Shown piece by piece: positions 1 through 7,919 of a DNA stretch of 20,454 nt. Every line of letters starts with the position of its first letter. Positions within the stretch are counted from its first letter, which is position 1. Under the pieces are notes generated by a model. That model made no database searches and had not been told where the DNA came from. It saw only the letters and a program-made list of their open reading frames with translations. The stretch comes from Treponema sp. (GTDB taxonomy: Bacteria; Spirochaetota; Spirochaetia; Treponematales; Treponemataceae), in NCBI GenBank assembly GCA_018384055.1, contig JAHAZL010000048.1:1-20454 (forward strand), in the 5' to 3' direction. Position numbers and translations under genes: made by a program.

Positions 1-35
1 ATTGTACCACATATTCTATATTACCTCAAATACCT

Positions 36-647
36 TCAGATTGTTTGCTTCTTACCTAGTCCTATCAGATAGGTTTCAAAGGATTCCTGACGGCAGGCTT
101 CCGGTTTGAATCCCTTTGCCTGTGTAAATGTTTCCCTCATTTTCATAAGGAGTTTCTGCTGGTCGCCGTTCTGGAAGATTTTTACGCAGAAATTGGCACC
201 GGGCTTAAGCATTGTCTGGGCATACCAGATGGCCATTTCAACAAGGGCTTTTGAACGCAGGGTGTCTACAACACGGTTTCCGGTTGTCAAAGGAGCTGCA
301 TCGCAAACAACTAGGTCGTAAGGTCCTTCTGCCTTGATCTTTTCACGGATTTCCTCGCTTAAAAGATCTCCCTGGAAGAAAACAAGGTTGTTTGCCCTTA
401 CATCCTTTGCAAGTGGATTAAGGTCACATGAGACTACTTTTCCTGTTTCGCTGATATTGCGGAGGAGCCATGTTGTCCAACTGCCTGGAGCGGCTCCGAG
501 ATCGAGGACTACGCTGCTTTTCTTGAGCATTCCGAATTTCTGGTCGATTTCCTGGAGCTTGTAGACGCTTCTTGCAGGGTAGCCTTCCTTGAAGGCTTTC
601 TGTGACCAGTAGTCAGGTTTAGCATAACTGTTCTGTTTAGACGGCAT
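36..647 (-). CDS. rlmE: 23S rRNA (uridine-2'-O-)-methyltransferase RlmE/FtsJ
   Basis: Methylates the 2'-O of a uridine in the 23S rRNA A-loop using SAM, a late step of 50S assembly. About 203 residues, the usual family length. After an N-terminal segment with Y-W-S-Q-K-A and A-R-S-V-Y-K-L (typical of RlmE) comes SAM motif I, V-L-D-L-G-A-A-P-G-S-W, then V-V-C-D-A-A-P, with the catalytic-type lysine late in the protein (F-C-V-K-I-F). The start at 647 (M-P-S-K-Q-N) is chosen because the 21 residues encoded further upstream do not look like RlmE and run towards the repeat element. No Shine-Dalgarno is visible; a TATAAA lies 4 nt before the ATG, too close for a clean promoter call. Transcribed away from the acyl-CoA synthetase gene, with repeats in the gap. 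Function call is confident from motifs. Confidence 0.93.
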   Translation of the reverse strand: MPSKQNSYAKPDYWSQKAFKEGYPARSVYKLQEIDQKFGMLKKSSVVLDLGAAPGSWTTWLLRNISETGKVVSCDLNPLAKDVRANNLVFFQGDLLSEEIREKIKAEGPYDLVVCDAAPLTTGNRVVDTLRSKALVEMAIWYAQTMLKPGANFCVKIFQNGDQQKLLMKMRETFTQAKGFKPEACRQESFETYLIGLGKKQTI

Positions 648-689
648 ACATTTTATATCGGAAAGTAAATGAATGCTATTTAGAAAATA

Positions 690-791
690 TTCAAAAATCG
701 GCTTCCGCACGGAACCGCATTAAGCCTGCTCCGATGAGACTGCGTCTCAAGTCGCAGTTTAATGCGAACCCGCGCTCCGCCGATTTTTGAA
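690..791. repeat. MITE-like structured repeat, full copy
   Basis: A 102-bp unit bounded by a perfect 13-bp inverted repeat (TTCAAAAATCGGC at 690-702, its complement at 779-791). Inside are a first hairpin TTCCG-CA-CGGAA (703-714) and a second arm CGCATTAA (716-723) with TTAATGCG (759-766) enclosing a third hairpin TGAGAC-TGC-GTCTCA (735-749). It would fold into a branched cruciform on either strand. It has no coding capacity. It sits just upstream of rlmE. No target-site duplication is obvious. It could be a non-autonomous mobile element or a REP-type repeat. Confidence 0.75.
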
Positions 792-851
792 GCTTTCATA
801 GGGGCATCCGTTCTCACTGTGGGATGCATGCCGTCAAAACTTTTTTTGGGA

Positions 852-915
852 ATCGGCTTCCGCACGGAACCGCATTAAGCCTGCTCCAGAGAGACTTCGT
901 CTCAAGTCGCGGTTT
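852..915. repeat. Second, truncated copy of the 690-791 repeat
   Basis: 64 bp matching 697-760 in the same orientation; the first 36 bases are identical. The internal hairpin keeps its stem (GAGAC / GTCTC, 891-895 and 899-903) while the loop differs (TTC for TGC), which supports selection on, or inheritance of, the fold. The right end of the full copy is absent. Here AACCGC (868-873) can instead pair with GCGGTT (909-914). The 761-851 stretch between copies contains only a weak GCATCC/GGATGC hairpin (804-827) and no gene. Confidence 0.75.
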
Positions 916-1013
916 GACACGGAAAAATTCAAAAAGTTGCAAAAAATACTGTCTAAATATTATAAAATACTGACTTTTGCCTAAATTTTGGGTGGAAATC
1001 TGCCGAATTTTCA

Positions 1014-1042
1014 TTGTATATCCATAGAATAGTTTTTATACT
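1014..1042 (+). promoter_or_regulatory. Putative sigma-70 promoter of the acyl-CoA synthetase gene
   Basis: TTGTAT (1014-1019), exactly 17 bp, then TATACT (1037-1042). The expected transcript start near 1049 gives a leader of about 40 nt carrying a strong Shine-Dalgarno (AAAGGAGGT, 1076-1084) just before the ATG at 1089. Confidence 0.6.
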
Positions 1043-1088
1043 TTACAAAAATTAACATTTTGTCATTTATGGACGAAAGGAGGTCCTT

Positions 1089-3032
1089 ATGGACTATGCA
1101 TTGCGCTTTGGCGATACATTGCCTCGCCTTGTAAAGATGGCGGCAGAAAAATGGCCTGAAGTATCGGCACAGCTTTCCCACACAAAGGATGGCGGCTACA
1201 AGGAAGTCAACTATCACGACATGTTTCAGAATGCAATGGATTTTTCCGGGGCTCTCCTTGAACTTGGTGTTCAGCGCGGCGACAGGGTCGGTCTCATTGC
1301 TGACAACCGTGAAGAATGGGAACAGGCAGATGTAGGCCTCCTTTCCATCGGTGCCATCGATACTCCACGCGGATGCGATGCAACAGAAAATGACCTTTCA
1401 TACATCCTTTCATTTTCTGAAGTTCGCATCTGCATTACGGAAAACGAAGCTCAGATAAAGAAACTCCTCAACATAAAAAAGAATGTTCCTACCCTGGATA
1501 CTGCCATTGCCTTTGATCCTGTTTCAGACGAAATGAAGGCAAGCTGCGAAGCTCAGGGAATCAAGTGCCTTCAGTTCCAGGATCTTCTAAAGGCAGGTCA
1601 TGAGTGGAGAAAGGCTCATCCTGATACAGTTGAAAAGGAACTTGAAAAGGGACAGATAGATGACCTTGCTACAATCATCTTTACTTCGGGAACAACAGGT
1701 ACACCAAAGGGAGTAATGCTTACGCACAGAAACATCCTTTGTCAGCTTGATGAAGTTACAGAACGCATCTTCCTTAATCCTGGCGAAAGGGCCCTTCTTG
1801 TTCTTCCTGTATGGCATGCCTTCCAGCGTGCTGTTGAATACATCATAATCTGCCAGGGTGCAACCCTCTGCTATACAAAGCCGATTGGAACAATCCTCCT
1901 TCAGGACCTTCAGAAGCTTAATCCGGTATTGCTTCCTGCAGTTCCTCGCGTTTGGACTGCCGTTTACGACGGTATCTGGCGCAAGATGAGGAAGGCCGGT
2001 GGAATTACACTCCTCATGTTCCGCTTCTTTGTAAGTGAATCAATTTTGTGGTGCAAGATTGACCGCAAGCTTCGCAGAAAGCAGTCAAGATTCGGCAACG
2101 ACTACCTTGGATTCTGGTGGCCTGTTCTTGTCTGGCCATGGCTTCTTCTTTATCCGTTGAGACTTCTTGGAAAGCTCATCGTCTTCAGAAAGATAAAGGC
2201 AATGGTCGGAAAGAATTTCCGTGCAGGAGTTTCCGGTGGCGGTGCATTCCCTCCAGCCGTAGACAATTTCTACTGGGCAGCAGGAATTAAAATCGTAGAA
2301 GGATACGGACTTACGGAAACAGCTCCTATTGTCAGTGTTCGTCCTATTGCAGATCCGATCTTTGGAAACGTCGGAACAGCTTTCCGCGGTATTGAAACCC
2401 GTATTGTTGATGACGACGGAATCATCCTTGGCCGCTGCCGCAAGGGAACATTGCAGGTCAAGGGTAACTGCGTAATGAAAGGTTACTACAAGAGGCCCGA
2501 CCTTACAGAAAAGGTAATGACAGTTGACGGATGGTTCGACACAGGGGACATTGCAATCCTTTCAGTAAATGGCGAAATCACTCTCCGTGGGCGCAAGAAG
2601 GACACGATCGTTCTCCAGGGTGGAGAAAACATTGAGCCTCTTCCAATCGAAGCAAAGATCAACGAATCTTCTTTCATTGCAACATCGGTTGTATTCGGTG
2701 TAAACGACAAGGGTGTTGACCAGAAATATCTGACAGCACTCATTCTTCCTGAACAGGATGCTGTTGAAACCTATGCAAATGAAAATGGAATCAAGTTTGA
2801 TTCTTTTGAAGAACTCTGCAAGATGGAAGCAATCCAGAAGCTTCTTGAAGGAATTGTTTTTGAGGAAGTAAGTGCAAAGAACGGATTCAAGAGCTATGAA
2901 AGAATCAACAAGATTGCCCTGATTACAAAGCCTTTTGAAGTAGGCGTAGAGCTTTCTGCAAAGCAGGAAATGATGCGCTACCGTGTTGCAGAACTTTACA
3001 AAGACAAGCTTGCAATGCTTTACAAAGACTAA
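1089..3032 (+). CDS. Long-chain acyl-CoA synthetase (AMP-forming)
   Basis: Adenylate-forming enzyme expected to activate fatty acids to acyl-CoA with ATP; 647 residues, the length of the long-chain (COG1022-type) branch. Visible motifs: P-loop F-T-S-G-T-T-G-T-P-K-G (198-208), G-Y-G-L-T-E-T-A-P (405-413), G-W-F-D-T-G-D (481-487) and G-R-K-K-D-T (501-506). A very hydrophobic, tryptophan-rich segment at about 342-366 lies before the second half and is probably membrane-associated. The start is fixed by a strong Shine-Dalgarno, AAAGGAGGT, 4 nt upstream. The C-terminal motif E-L-S-A-K-Q-E-M-M-R has glutamate where the family's catalytic A10 lysine usually falls, if aligned without gaps. The 3' end shares 4 bp with the convergent UPF0340 gene. 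Substrate chain length cannot be read from sequence. Confidence 0.9.
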   Translation: MDYALRFGDTLPRLVKMAAEKWPEVSAQLSHTKDGGYKEVNYHDMFQNAMDFSGALLELGVQRGDRVGLIADNREEWEQADVGLLSIGAIDTPRGCDATENDLSYILSFSEVRICITENEAQIKKLLNIKKNVPTLDTAIAFDPVSDEMKASCEAQGIKCLQFQDLLKAGHEWRKAHPDTVEKELEKGQIDDLATIIFTSGTTGTPKGVMLTHRNILCQLDEVTERIFLNPGERALLVLPVWHAFQRAVEYIIICQGATLCYTKPIGTILLQDLQKLNPVLLPAVPRVWTAVYDGIWRKMRKAGGITLLMFRFFVSESILWCKIDRKLRRKQSRFGNDYLGFWWPVLVWPWLLLYPLRLLGKLIVFRKIKAMVGKNFRAGVSGGGAFPPAVDNFYWAAGIKIVEGYGLTETAPIVSVRPIADPIFGNVGTAFRGIETRIVDDDGIILGRCRKGTLQVKGNCVMKGYYKRPDLTEKVMTVDGWFDTGDIAILSVNGEITLRGRKKDTIVLQGGENIEPLPIEAKINESSFIATSVVFGVNDKGVDQKYLTALILPEQDAVETYANENGIKFDSFEELCKMEAIQKLLEGIVFEEVSAKNGFKSYERINKIALITKPFEVGVELSAKQEMMRYRVAELYKDKLAMLYKD

Positions 3033-3583
3033 TTGTACCTTGCCCTTTCGCCGCCTATAAGCTTTGGTCTTGTATAGGCGGCTGTAACATAGGCTTTGCC
3101 AATGTGGCAGTCCTTAAGTCTGAATGGAACTGCAACATCTTTTAAATGCATGCCGATGAGGGTACTTCCTATGTCGATTCCAGCCGCAGCCTTGATGTGT
3201 TCCACAACTGCAGGATTTTCAAAACCGTGGTAGGCGGCCGTTGCAAAGGATCCTCCGCCCTTAAGCCAAGGCACAACACAGACTTCTTCGTAACTGAATT
3301 TTTCCGCACATTGCTTTTCAATTACAAGGGCACGGTTCAGATGTTCGCAGCACTGTGCCGCAAGATAAAGTCCGTTCTTGTCGCAGGCTTTCTTTGCTCC
3401 GCTAAAAACTGCCTTTCCGATTTCTTCGCTTGAAGCATGGCCAATGAGACCACCTCCGATTTCGCTTGAAGAACATCCGATTACAAAAATCGACCCCTTT
3501 GAAATTGGATGGGCATCTATAACCTGCTGAACTGCATCAGCAACCTGAGATTCTATGTTGGATAATTCGAGTTCTTTTTCCAT
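3029..3583 (-). CDS. UPF0340 (TIGR01440, YwlG-like) family protein
   Basis: 184 residues, normal for this conserved family of unknown biochemical function. Recognised by I-G-C-S-S-S-E-I-G-G-G near residue 35, V-P-W-L-K-G-G-G-S in the middle and I-D-I-G-S-T-L-I-G-M-H-L towards the C-terminus. No signal peptide or membrane segment is apparent, so it should be cytoplasmic. An AAGGA Shine-Dalgarno precedes the ATG. It begins 24 nt after the pdxR stop on the same strand and is probably co-transcribed with it, which hints at a connection with vitamin B6. Its final codons overlap the stop of the acyl-CoA synthetase gene coming the other way (shared CTAA at 3029-3032). Function remains unknown. Confidence 0.85.
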   Translation of the reverse strand: MEKELELSNIESQVADAVQQVIDAHPISKGSIFVIGCSSSEIGGGLIGHASSEEIGKAVFSGAKKACDKNGLYLAAQCCEHLNRALVIEKQCAEKFSYEEVCVVPWLKGGGSFATAAYHGFENPAVVEHIKAAAGIDIGSTLIGMHLKDVAVPFRLKDCHIGKAYVTAAYTRPKLIGGERARYN

Positions 3584-3607
3584 TTTTAATTCCTTATTTA
3601 ATCATAA

Positions 3608-5017
3608 TTAGTTTTTATGCTTCTTTGCAATAATTCCCTTCAGCACCTTCATGGTCTGCTCGAATTTTTCTACATTGATGTTTGAATAGTTCAGTAGATA
3701 CATGTGCCGGAGGTTTTCTTTTGGACAGATGTAGTATTCCGAAAGCATATTGATGTTGATGTTTTTTTCAACCAGGGCATCTTTAAGTTCTGCGTCAGGA
3801 ATGCTGCAGTTGAGTTTTAAAATCAGATGAAGGCCTGAATCACTTTCCAGAATCGAACATTCTTCATCGGTAAGATTTTTTTTGAGGATGTTCAAAACCG
3901 TAATTCTTTTTCGGCGGTAGTACAATCTCATGCGGTTGATGTGCTTTTCGAAATATCCTTCGTCTATGAATTTTGAAAGGGTATACTGCTCGAAAGTCGG
4001 TACAGGGCAGGAATAGAAATTCAAAGTTTCGTAGTAAAGGTTAGCAAGCTGTTCCGGCAAAACCATGTAGCTGATACGAATCGTTGATGCAATGGATTTT
4101 GAGAAAGTGTTCATGTAGATTACTTTCCCAAAGGCATCGATGCTCTGCAAAGTTGGAATTGGATTTCCGTTCTGGCGGAATTCACTGTCGTAATCATCTT
4201 CGATAATATACCTGCCTTTTTTTTCGTTTGCCCAGCCAAGAATTTCGTAACGGCGTGAAACCGGCATCGTGATCCCAGTAGGAAAGTGATGGTTTGGGCT
4301 TATATGAGCAATGTCTGCCTTGGATTTTTTTAGTTCTTCAATGCTGATTCCATTTTCATCAAGGTTTGCAGATACATAATTCACCCTGTTTATTTCATAG
4401 ACCCTTCTGATTTTTATGTAGCCGGGATTTTCAATGCAGTAAGTTTTTTTGTCTCCCAGCAGCTTGATGAGTATTTCGTAAAGGTTTTCTGTTCCCGCCC
4501 CTATGATAATCTGGTTTGGATCTACACTCATTCCACGGAAAGACAGAAGGTGATTTGCAATTGCTTTTCTTAAGGCTTCCGTTCCGTTGCTTGGTGAAAT
4601 CTGCAGGACTTCCGACTGCAAGTCAGACAGAACTTCGCGACTTAATTTAGCCCATACCGAAAAGGGAAAGTTTTTTGCTTCCACAGTATTGGAAGAAAAA
4701 TCAAAGTACCAGGATTTTTTTTCATTGGTCTTGATGTTGAGTTCTGGCTTTAATATTGTGTGGGGAACCGCAATTTTTTTTATGTCGCTTACAAAATATC
4801 CGCGCTTTACTTCACTGTACAGATAGCCTTCGCTTATCAACTGGTCATAGGCATTTTCAACCGTAATGGTACTGACCCCAAGGTTCTGTGCAAGGGTTCT
4901 TTTGGAAGGCAGTTTTTCCCCGGTTTTGATGGTTCCGTTCAGTATGTCCTGCCTTATTTTCTGGTAGAGTTCCCTGTAAATTGGTCCCGTAATGTTAGAA
5001 AAGTCGTAGGTAAGCAT
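3608..5017 (-). CDS. pdxR: PdxR, MocR/GntR-type regulator with aminotransferase-like domain
   Basis: Chimeric transcription factor of 469 residues: an N-terminal GntR winged helix-turn-helix (about 12-78; L-P-S-K-R-T-L-A and the G-Y-F wing) and a fold-type I aminotransferase-like domain (about 105-469). The PLP-binding lysine is K307 in T-F-S-K-S and the pocket acid motif E-D-D-Y-D-S-E-F is at 273-280. Members of this subfamily sense pyridoxal phosphate and control pdxST, and pdxST is the divergent neighbour here, so the assignment as PdxR is strong. Start at 5017 gives the usual M-x-x-Y-x-F N-terminus; no Shine-Dalgarno precedes it. Likely in one transcript with the UPF0340 gene. Autoregulation is plausible from the shared intergenic region. 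Confidence 0.9.
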   Translation of the reverse strand: MLTYDFSNITGPIYRELYQKIRQDILNGTIKTGEKLPSKRTLAQNLGVSTITVENAYDQLISEGYLYSEVKRGYFVSDIKKIAVPHTILKPELNIKTNEKKSWYFDFSSNTVEAKNFPFSVWAKLSREVLSDLQSEVLQISPSNGTEALRKAIANHLLSFRGMSVDPNQIIIGAGTENLYEILIKLLGDKKTYCIENPGYIKIRRVYEINRVNYVSANLDENGISIEELKKSKADIAHISPNHHFPTGITMPVSRRYEILGWANEKKGRYIIEDDYDSEFRQNGNPIPTLQSIDAFGKVIYMNTFSKSIASTIRISYMVLPEQLANLYYETLNFYSCPVPTFEQYTLSKFIDEGYFEKHINRMRLYYRRKRITVLNILKKNLTDEECSILESDSGLHLILKLNCSIPDAELKDALVEKNININMLSEYYICPKENLRHMYLLNYSNINVEKFEQTMKVLKGIIAKKHKN

Positions 5018-5023
5018 TTTGCA

Positions 5024-5097
5024 TTGAAATTCTCTGGCATCAAAAATTTATTCAATTTGAACATTTATTTAATATCAGTTTTTCTGCAATATTTCAA
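5024..5097. promoter_or_regulatory. pdxR/pdxS face-to-face promoters and candidate PdxR operator
   Basis: A TTGAAAT box at 5024-5030 and its inverted copy ATTTCAA at 5091-5097 flank an odd palindrome TTCAATTTGAA (5051-5061). Each outer box also fits a -35: TTGAAA, 17 bp, TTTATT (5047-5052) towards pdxS; and on the minus strand TTGAAA, 17 bp, TATTAA (5074-5069) towards pdxR. Both predicted transcript starts fall near 5059-5062, at the palindrome. The repeated TTGAA half-sites are good candidates for PdxR binding. The -10 towards pdxS is weak. Confidence 0.45.
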
Positions 5098-5123
5098 CAG
5101 ATTTTATTAAAGAGGTAAACAGA

Positions 5124-5999
5124 ATGAAGGATACACAGTTTGACTTGAACAAGGGTCTTGCACAGATGCTTAAGGGCGGAGTGATTATGGATGTTACGAC
5201 ACCAGAGCAGGCAAAAATTGCGGAAAAGGCGGGGGCTTGTGCCGTTATGGCTTTGGAAAGAATTCCAGCCGACATTAGGGCTGCAGGCGGAATTTCAAGA
5301 ATGAGCGATCCAAAGATGATAAAGGGAATTCAGGAGGCAGTTTCAATTCCGGTAATGGCAAAGTGCCGCATCGGACATTTTGTTGAAGCACAGATTCTTG
5401 AGGCAATTGAAATCGATTACATAGATGAGTCTGAAGTCCTTTCTCCGGCAGATGATGTCTATCATATCAATAAAAAAGATTTCAAGGTTCCTTTTGTTTG
5501 TGGGGCAAGAGATCTTGGCGAAGCTTTGCGCAGAATTAACGAGGGTGCTTCCATGATCAGAACGAAAGGTGAACCTGGAACGGGAGATATTGTTCAGGCT
5601 GTACGACACATGAGAAAAATGAATTCGGAAATTGCAAGGCTTTCTTCCATGAGAAAGGATGAACTTTTTGAGGCTGCAAAAAATCTTCAGGTTCCTTATG
5701 AACTTGTCCTGCAGGTTCATGAAAATAGAAAACTTCCGGTAGTAAATTTTGCCGCTGGTGGAGTTGCAACACCTGCTGATGCTGCCTTGATGATGCAGCT
5801 TGGTGCGGAAGGAGTTTTTGTAGGTTCGGGAATTTTTAAATCCGGCAATCCTGAAAAGCGTGCTGCAGCAATCGTTAAGGCTGTTACAGATTATATGAAT
5901 TCAAAACTCATTGCAGAACTTTCGGAAGATCTTGGAGAAGCAATGGTAGGCATAAATGAAAATGAAATCAAACTGATTATGGAAGAAAGGGGAAGATGA
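5124..5999 (+). CDS. pdxS: Pyridoxal 5'-phosphate synthase subunit PdxS
   Basis: Synthase subunit of the DXP-independent vitamin B6 pathway, making PLP from ribose 5-phosphate, glyceraldehyde 3-phosphate and ammonia. 291 residues, standard length, (beta/alpha)8 barrel. The two catalytic lysines are present: K80 in V-M-A-K-C-R-I-G-H, and K148 in R-T-K-G-E-P-G-T-G; D23 in I-M-D-V is the conserved acid. Start supported by AGAGG 8-9 nt before the ATG and by a conventional N-terminus. Forms an operon with pdxT: the stop TGA overlaps the next ATG. Divergent from pdxR, its probable regulator. Very confident. Confidence 0.98.
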   Translation: MKDTQFDLNKGLAQMLKGGVIMDVTTPEQAKIAEKAGACAVMALERIPADIRAAGGISRMSDPKMIKGIQEAVSIPVMAKCRIGHFVEAQILEAIEIDYIDESEVLSPADDVYHINKKDFKVPFVCGARDLGEALRRINEGASMIRTKGEPGTGDIVQAVRHMRKMNSEIARLSSMRKDELFEAAKNLQVPYELVLQVHENRKLPVVNFAAGGVATPADAALMMQLGAEGVFVGSGIFKSGNPEKRAAAIVKAVTDYMNSKLIAELSEDLGEAMVGINENEIKLIMEERGR

Positions 6000-6577
6000 T
6001 GAGGATAGGTGTTCTTGCTGTTCAGGGGGATTTCATTGAACACGAGAAGATGGTTGAAAAGTTAGGCTGCCAGGTAGTTGAACTCAGGAATAAAAATGAC
6101 ATGGGAAGTCTTGACGGCCTTATTCTTCCCGGTGGCGAAAGTACGGTTCAAGGCAAACTGATAAAGGAACTTGGAATGTTTGATTTGCTGAAGGATTTGA
6201 TTGAAGGAGGTCTTCCAGTTCTTGGTACCTGTGCAGGATTGATTCTTTTGAGCCGCAACATAAGCAATGATGAGGCAAGACATTTTCAGACACTTCCCGT
6301 GACTGTTGAACGGAATGCTTACGGAAGGCAACTGGGAAGTTTCATGAGTGCGTCGGCTTTTGGTTCTCTTAGTGATGTTGAAATGACTTTCATCAGGGCT
6401 CCGGTGATTACTGCAGTCGAGAAGGATGTGAAAATTCTTGCAAGGGTTGATGAAAAAATTGTTGCCGTTGAATATAAAAATCAAATGGGCATCTCATTTC
6501 ATCCCGAACTGGGAGAAGATACAAGAGTCATGGAATATTTTTTGCGGAAGTGCAGGAACTTTTCTAAAGGTCAATGA
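5999..6577 (+). CDS. pdxT: Pyridoxal 5'-phosphate synthase glutaminase subunit PdxT
   Basis: Class I-type glutaminase that supplies ammonia to PdxS. 192 residues from this start. Catalytic cysteine C78 in L-G-T-C-A-G, and H168/E170 in F-H-P-E-L; the substrate loop P-G-G-E-S-T is at 44-49. Two in-frame ATGs are adjacent (5996 and 5999); 5999 is preferred because M-R-I-G-V-L-A-V-Q-G-D is the normal N-terminus and AGGGGA lies about 8 nt upstream. Its first base is the last base of the pdxS TGA, so translation is probably coupled. The 3' end overlaps the convergent Rsm22-like gene by 14 bp. Confidence 0.96.
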   Translation: MRIGVLAVQGDFIEHEKMVEKLGCQVVELRNKNDMGSLDGLILPGGESTVQGKLIKELGMFDLLKDLIEGGLPVLGTCAGLILLSRNISNDEARHFQTLPVTVERNAYGRQLGSFMSASAFGSLSDVEMTFIRAPVITAVEKDVKILARVDEKIVAVEYKNQMGISFHPELGEDTRVMEYFLRKCRNFSKGQ

Positions 6578-7919
6578 TCAGTGCGCCGGATTTTGTGTCC
6601 TTAGGCATTGGTTTTCTTGGCGCAGGAACCTTTATCTTTTCTCCGCTGAAAAGCTTTTGGTTTGTTACGGCAAGAAGAAGTCCCTTTGACGAACAGGCGT
6701 AATAGCCAGTTCTGTGGCCTGGTAGTCTAATTGGATCGCTTGCTATCCTCATGGTGATGAAAGAAGGATTTTCTTCTTTTTGTTCTCCGCGTTCTACGGC
6801 AACAAAAGACAAAACTGCTCTTTCCTTTGCAAGGTTGGCTTTTTCGGAGATGCGCTTTAAGTCTGCAGGGGCATTGTCTACGGCAAATGCAAAGTTGCAC
6901 CATTTGCCGCCCTTCTTTCCGTCCATAGGACAAGTTTCCGAGTGGCAGCATGGAGCAACAGGAATGAAATTTTTTCTGATGAAGGCATCGCGCATAAGGC
7001 TTACAAGTCTTGCGGATCTTGGATCCCCTGGTTCAATGGAAAGAATTCTAGCCTTGGCATTTTTTGAATCAACAAAAGAAACCAGGCGGTCTGTGTATTT
7101 TTTTGCAAGGAAATCTGGCGGCATGTCGGCGTCATCATGAAGTTCATTGAGCATGTTTGCACAGGTTACTAAATCTGCCTTGTCTTTTACTGATGTATCA
7201 AGAGTTCCCTTTACGCGGATGATTTTCCATGTTGTTGTTTCAAGACGGGCTGCAACGGAAAGGAAAATGTCTTCGCCAAAAGAAAGGGCCTGCTGTGAAA
7301 TGTCAATGCAGTAAAAAGTAACATTCTTTTTTCTGAGTTCTGGCCGGGCAAGGAGAAGTGCAATTGGAACAGTCAAAGGTCCGCTTCCAATGTCTACGAA
7401 AACGCAGCCATCCTTAAAATCAAAAAAGAATTTGTCCAGATTAGAAAAAAGATTTACCAGGCGAACAAGATTCCACCAGAGGAAGTAATGGACATAAGCG
7501 CTCAAGGCTGTAGTCTCGTTCATGTATCCCATGCGGCGGTCTCCTCGCTGGTCCGTAAGGTTGTGGCTAAGGGCGGAAATCTGCTGTGGCAAAAGGGCAC
7601 GCTGTTTTGAATTCAAAGGATGTGTGGAAGATACGATGTCGTCGAATTTTTCTATTATTGCTGCGGCGTCCTTCGGAATTCCCGTGGGATCAAAAAGGGA
7701 AGAAATTCTTTCGGCAGTAAAATTTTTCTTCTGCTGTTTCTGGATTCTTTCTATCTTTTCTTTTTTCTGTTTCAGCTGTTTTTCGGAATTGTTTTTTTCT
7801 TCAAGTTTTCTGCGCTGCTTTTCATCGGCATCTATTTTTTTCTGTTCAGCACTGATTTTCTGCTTGATGTGGATGCCCTGTTTTTTTTCATACCACTTGA
7901 GTTCGATTTTATTTGCCAT
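6564..7919 (-). CDS. Rsm22/METTL17-family small-ribosomal-subunit methyltransferase-like protein
   Basis: 451 residues. An N-terminal lysine/glutamate/glutamine-rich, probably helical segment (about 8-68) precedes a SAM methyltransferase fold with motif I V-D-I-G-S-G-P (175-181). Cysteines follow at 324, 325, 330 and 341 (within A-P-C-C-H, C-P-M-D and K-W-C-N-F), then a C-terminal region resembling the Rsm22 end with another cysteine, C409, in Y-Y-A-C-S-S. This order matches the family in which mitochondrial METTL17 binds a [4Fe-4S] cluster and assists small-subunit assembly. Start at 7919 (M-A-N-K-I) is chosen because AAAGGAA lies 6 nt upstream; the earlier in-frame ATG overlaps that site. 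Starts 11 bp inside the merR gene and is probably translationally coupled. Catalysis is not certain; some family members may act as assembly factors. Confidence 0.78.
   Translation of the reverse strand: MANKIELKWYEKKQGIHIKQKISAEQKKIDADEKQRRKLEEKNNSEKQLKQKKEKIERIQKQQKKNFTAERISSLFDPTGIPKDAAAIIEKFDDIVSSTHPLNSKQRALLPQQISALSHNLTDQRGDRRMGYMNETTALSAYVHYFLWWNLVRLVNLFSNLDKFFFDFKDGCVFVDIGSGPLTVPIALLLARPELRKKNVTFYCIDISQQALSFGEDIFLSVAARLETTTWKIIRVKGTLDTSVKDKADLVTCANMLNELHDDADMPPDFLAKKYTDRLVSFVDSKNAKARILSIEPGDPRSARLVSLMRDAFIRKNFIPVAPCCHSETCPMDGKKGGKWCNFAFAVDNAPADLKRISEKANLAKERAVLSFVAVERGEQKEENPSFITMRIASDPIRLPGHRTGYYACSSKGLLLAVTNQKLFSGEKIKVPAPRKPMPKDTKSGALIIDL

Noticed and set aside
645..660. rlmE as another leaderless gene
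   Set aside because: TATAAA is only 4 nt from the ATG and no -35 fits at 16-18 bp, so the geometry is poor.
690..915. CRISPR array from the direct repeat upstream of rlmE
   Set aside because: Only two unequal copies, about 90 bp apart, with internal hairpins and no cas genes; this is a dispersed repeat element.
5015..5030. pdxR as a fifth leaderless gene
   Set aside because: It lacks a Shine-Dalgarno, but no -10-like hexamer lies 6-8 nt before the ATG; a better promoter is 50-80 nt upstream.
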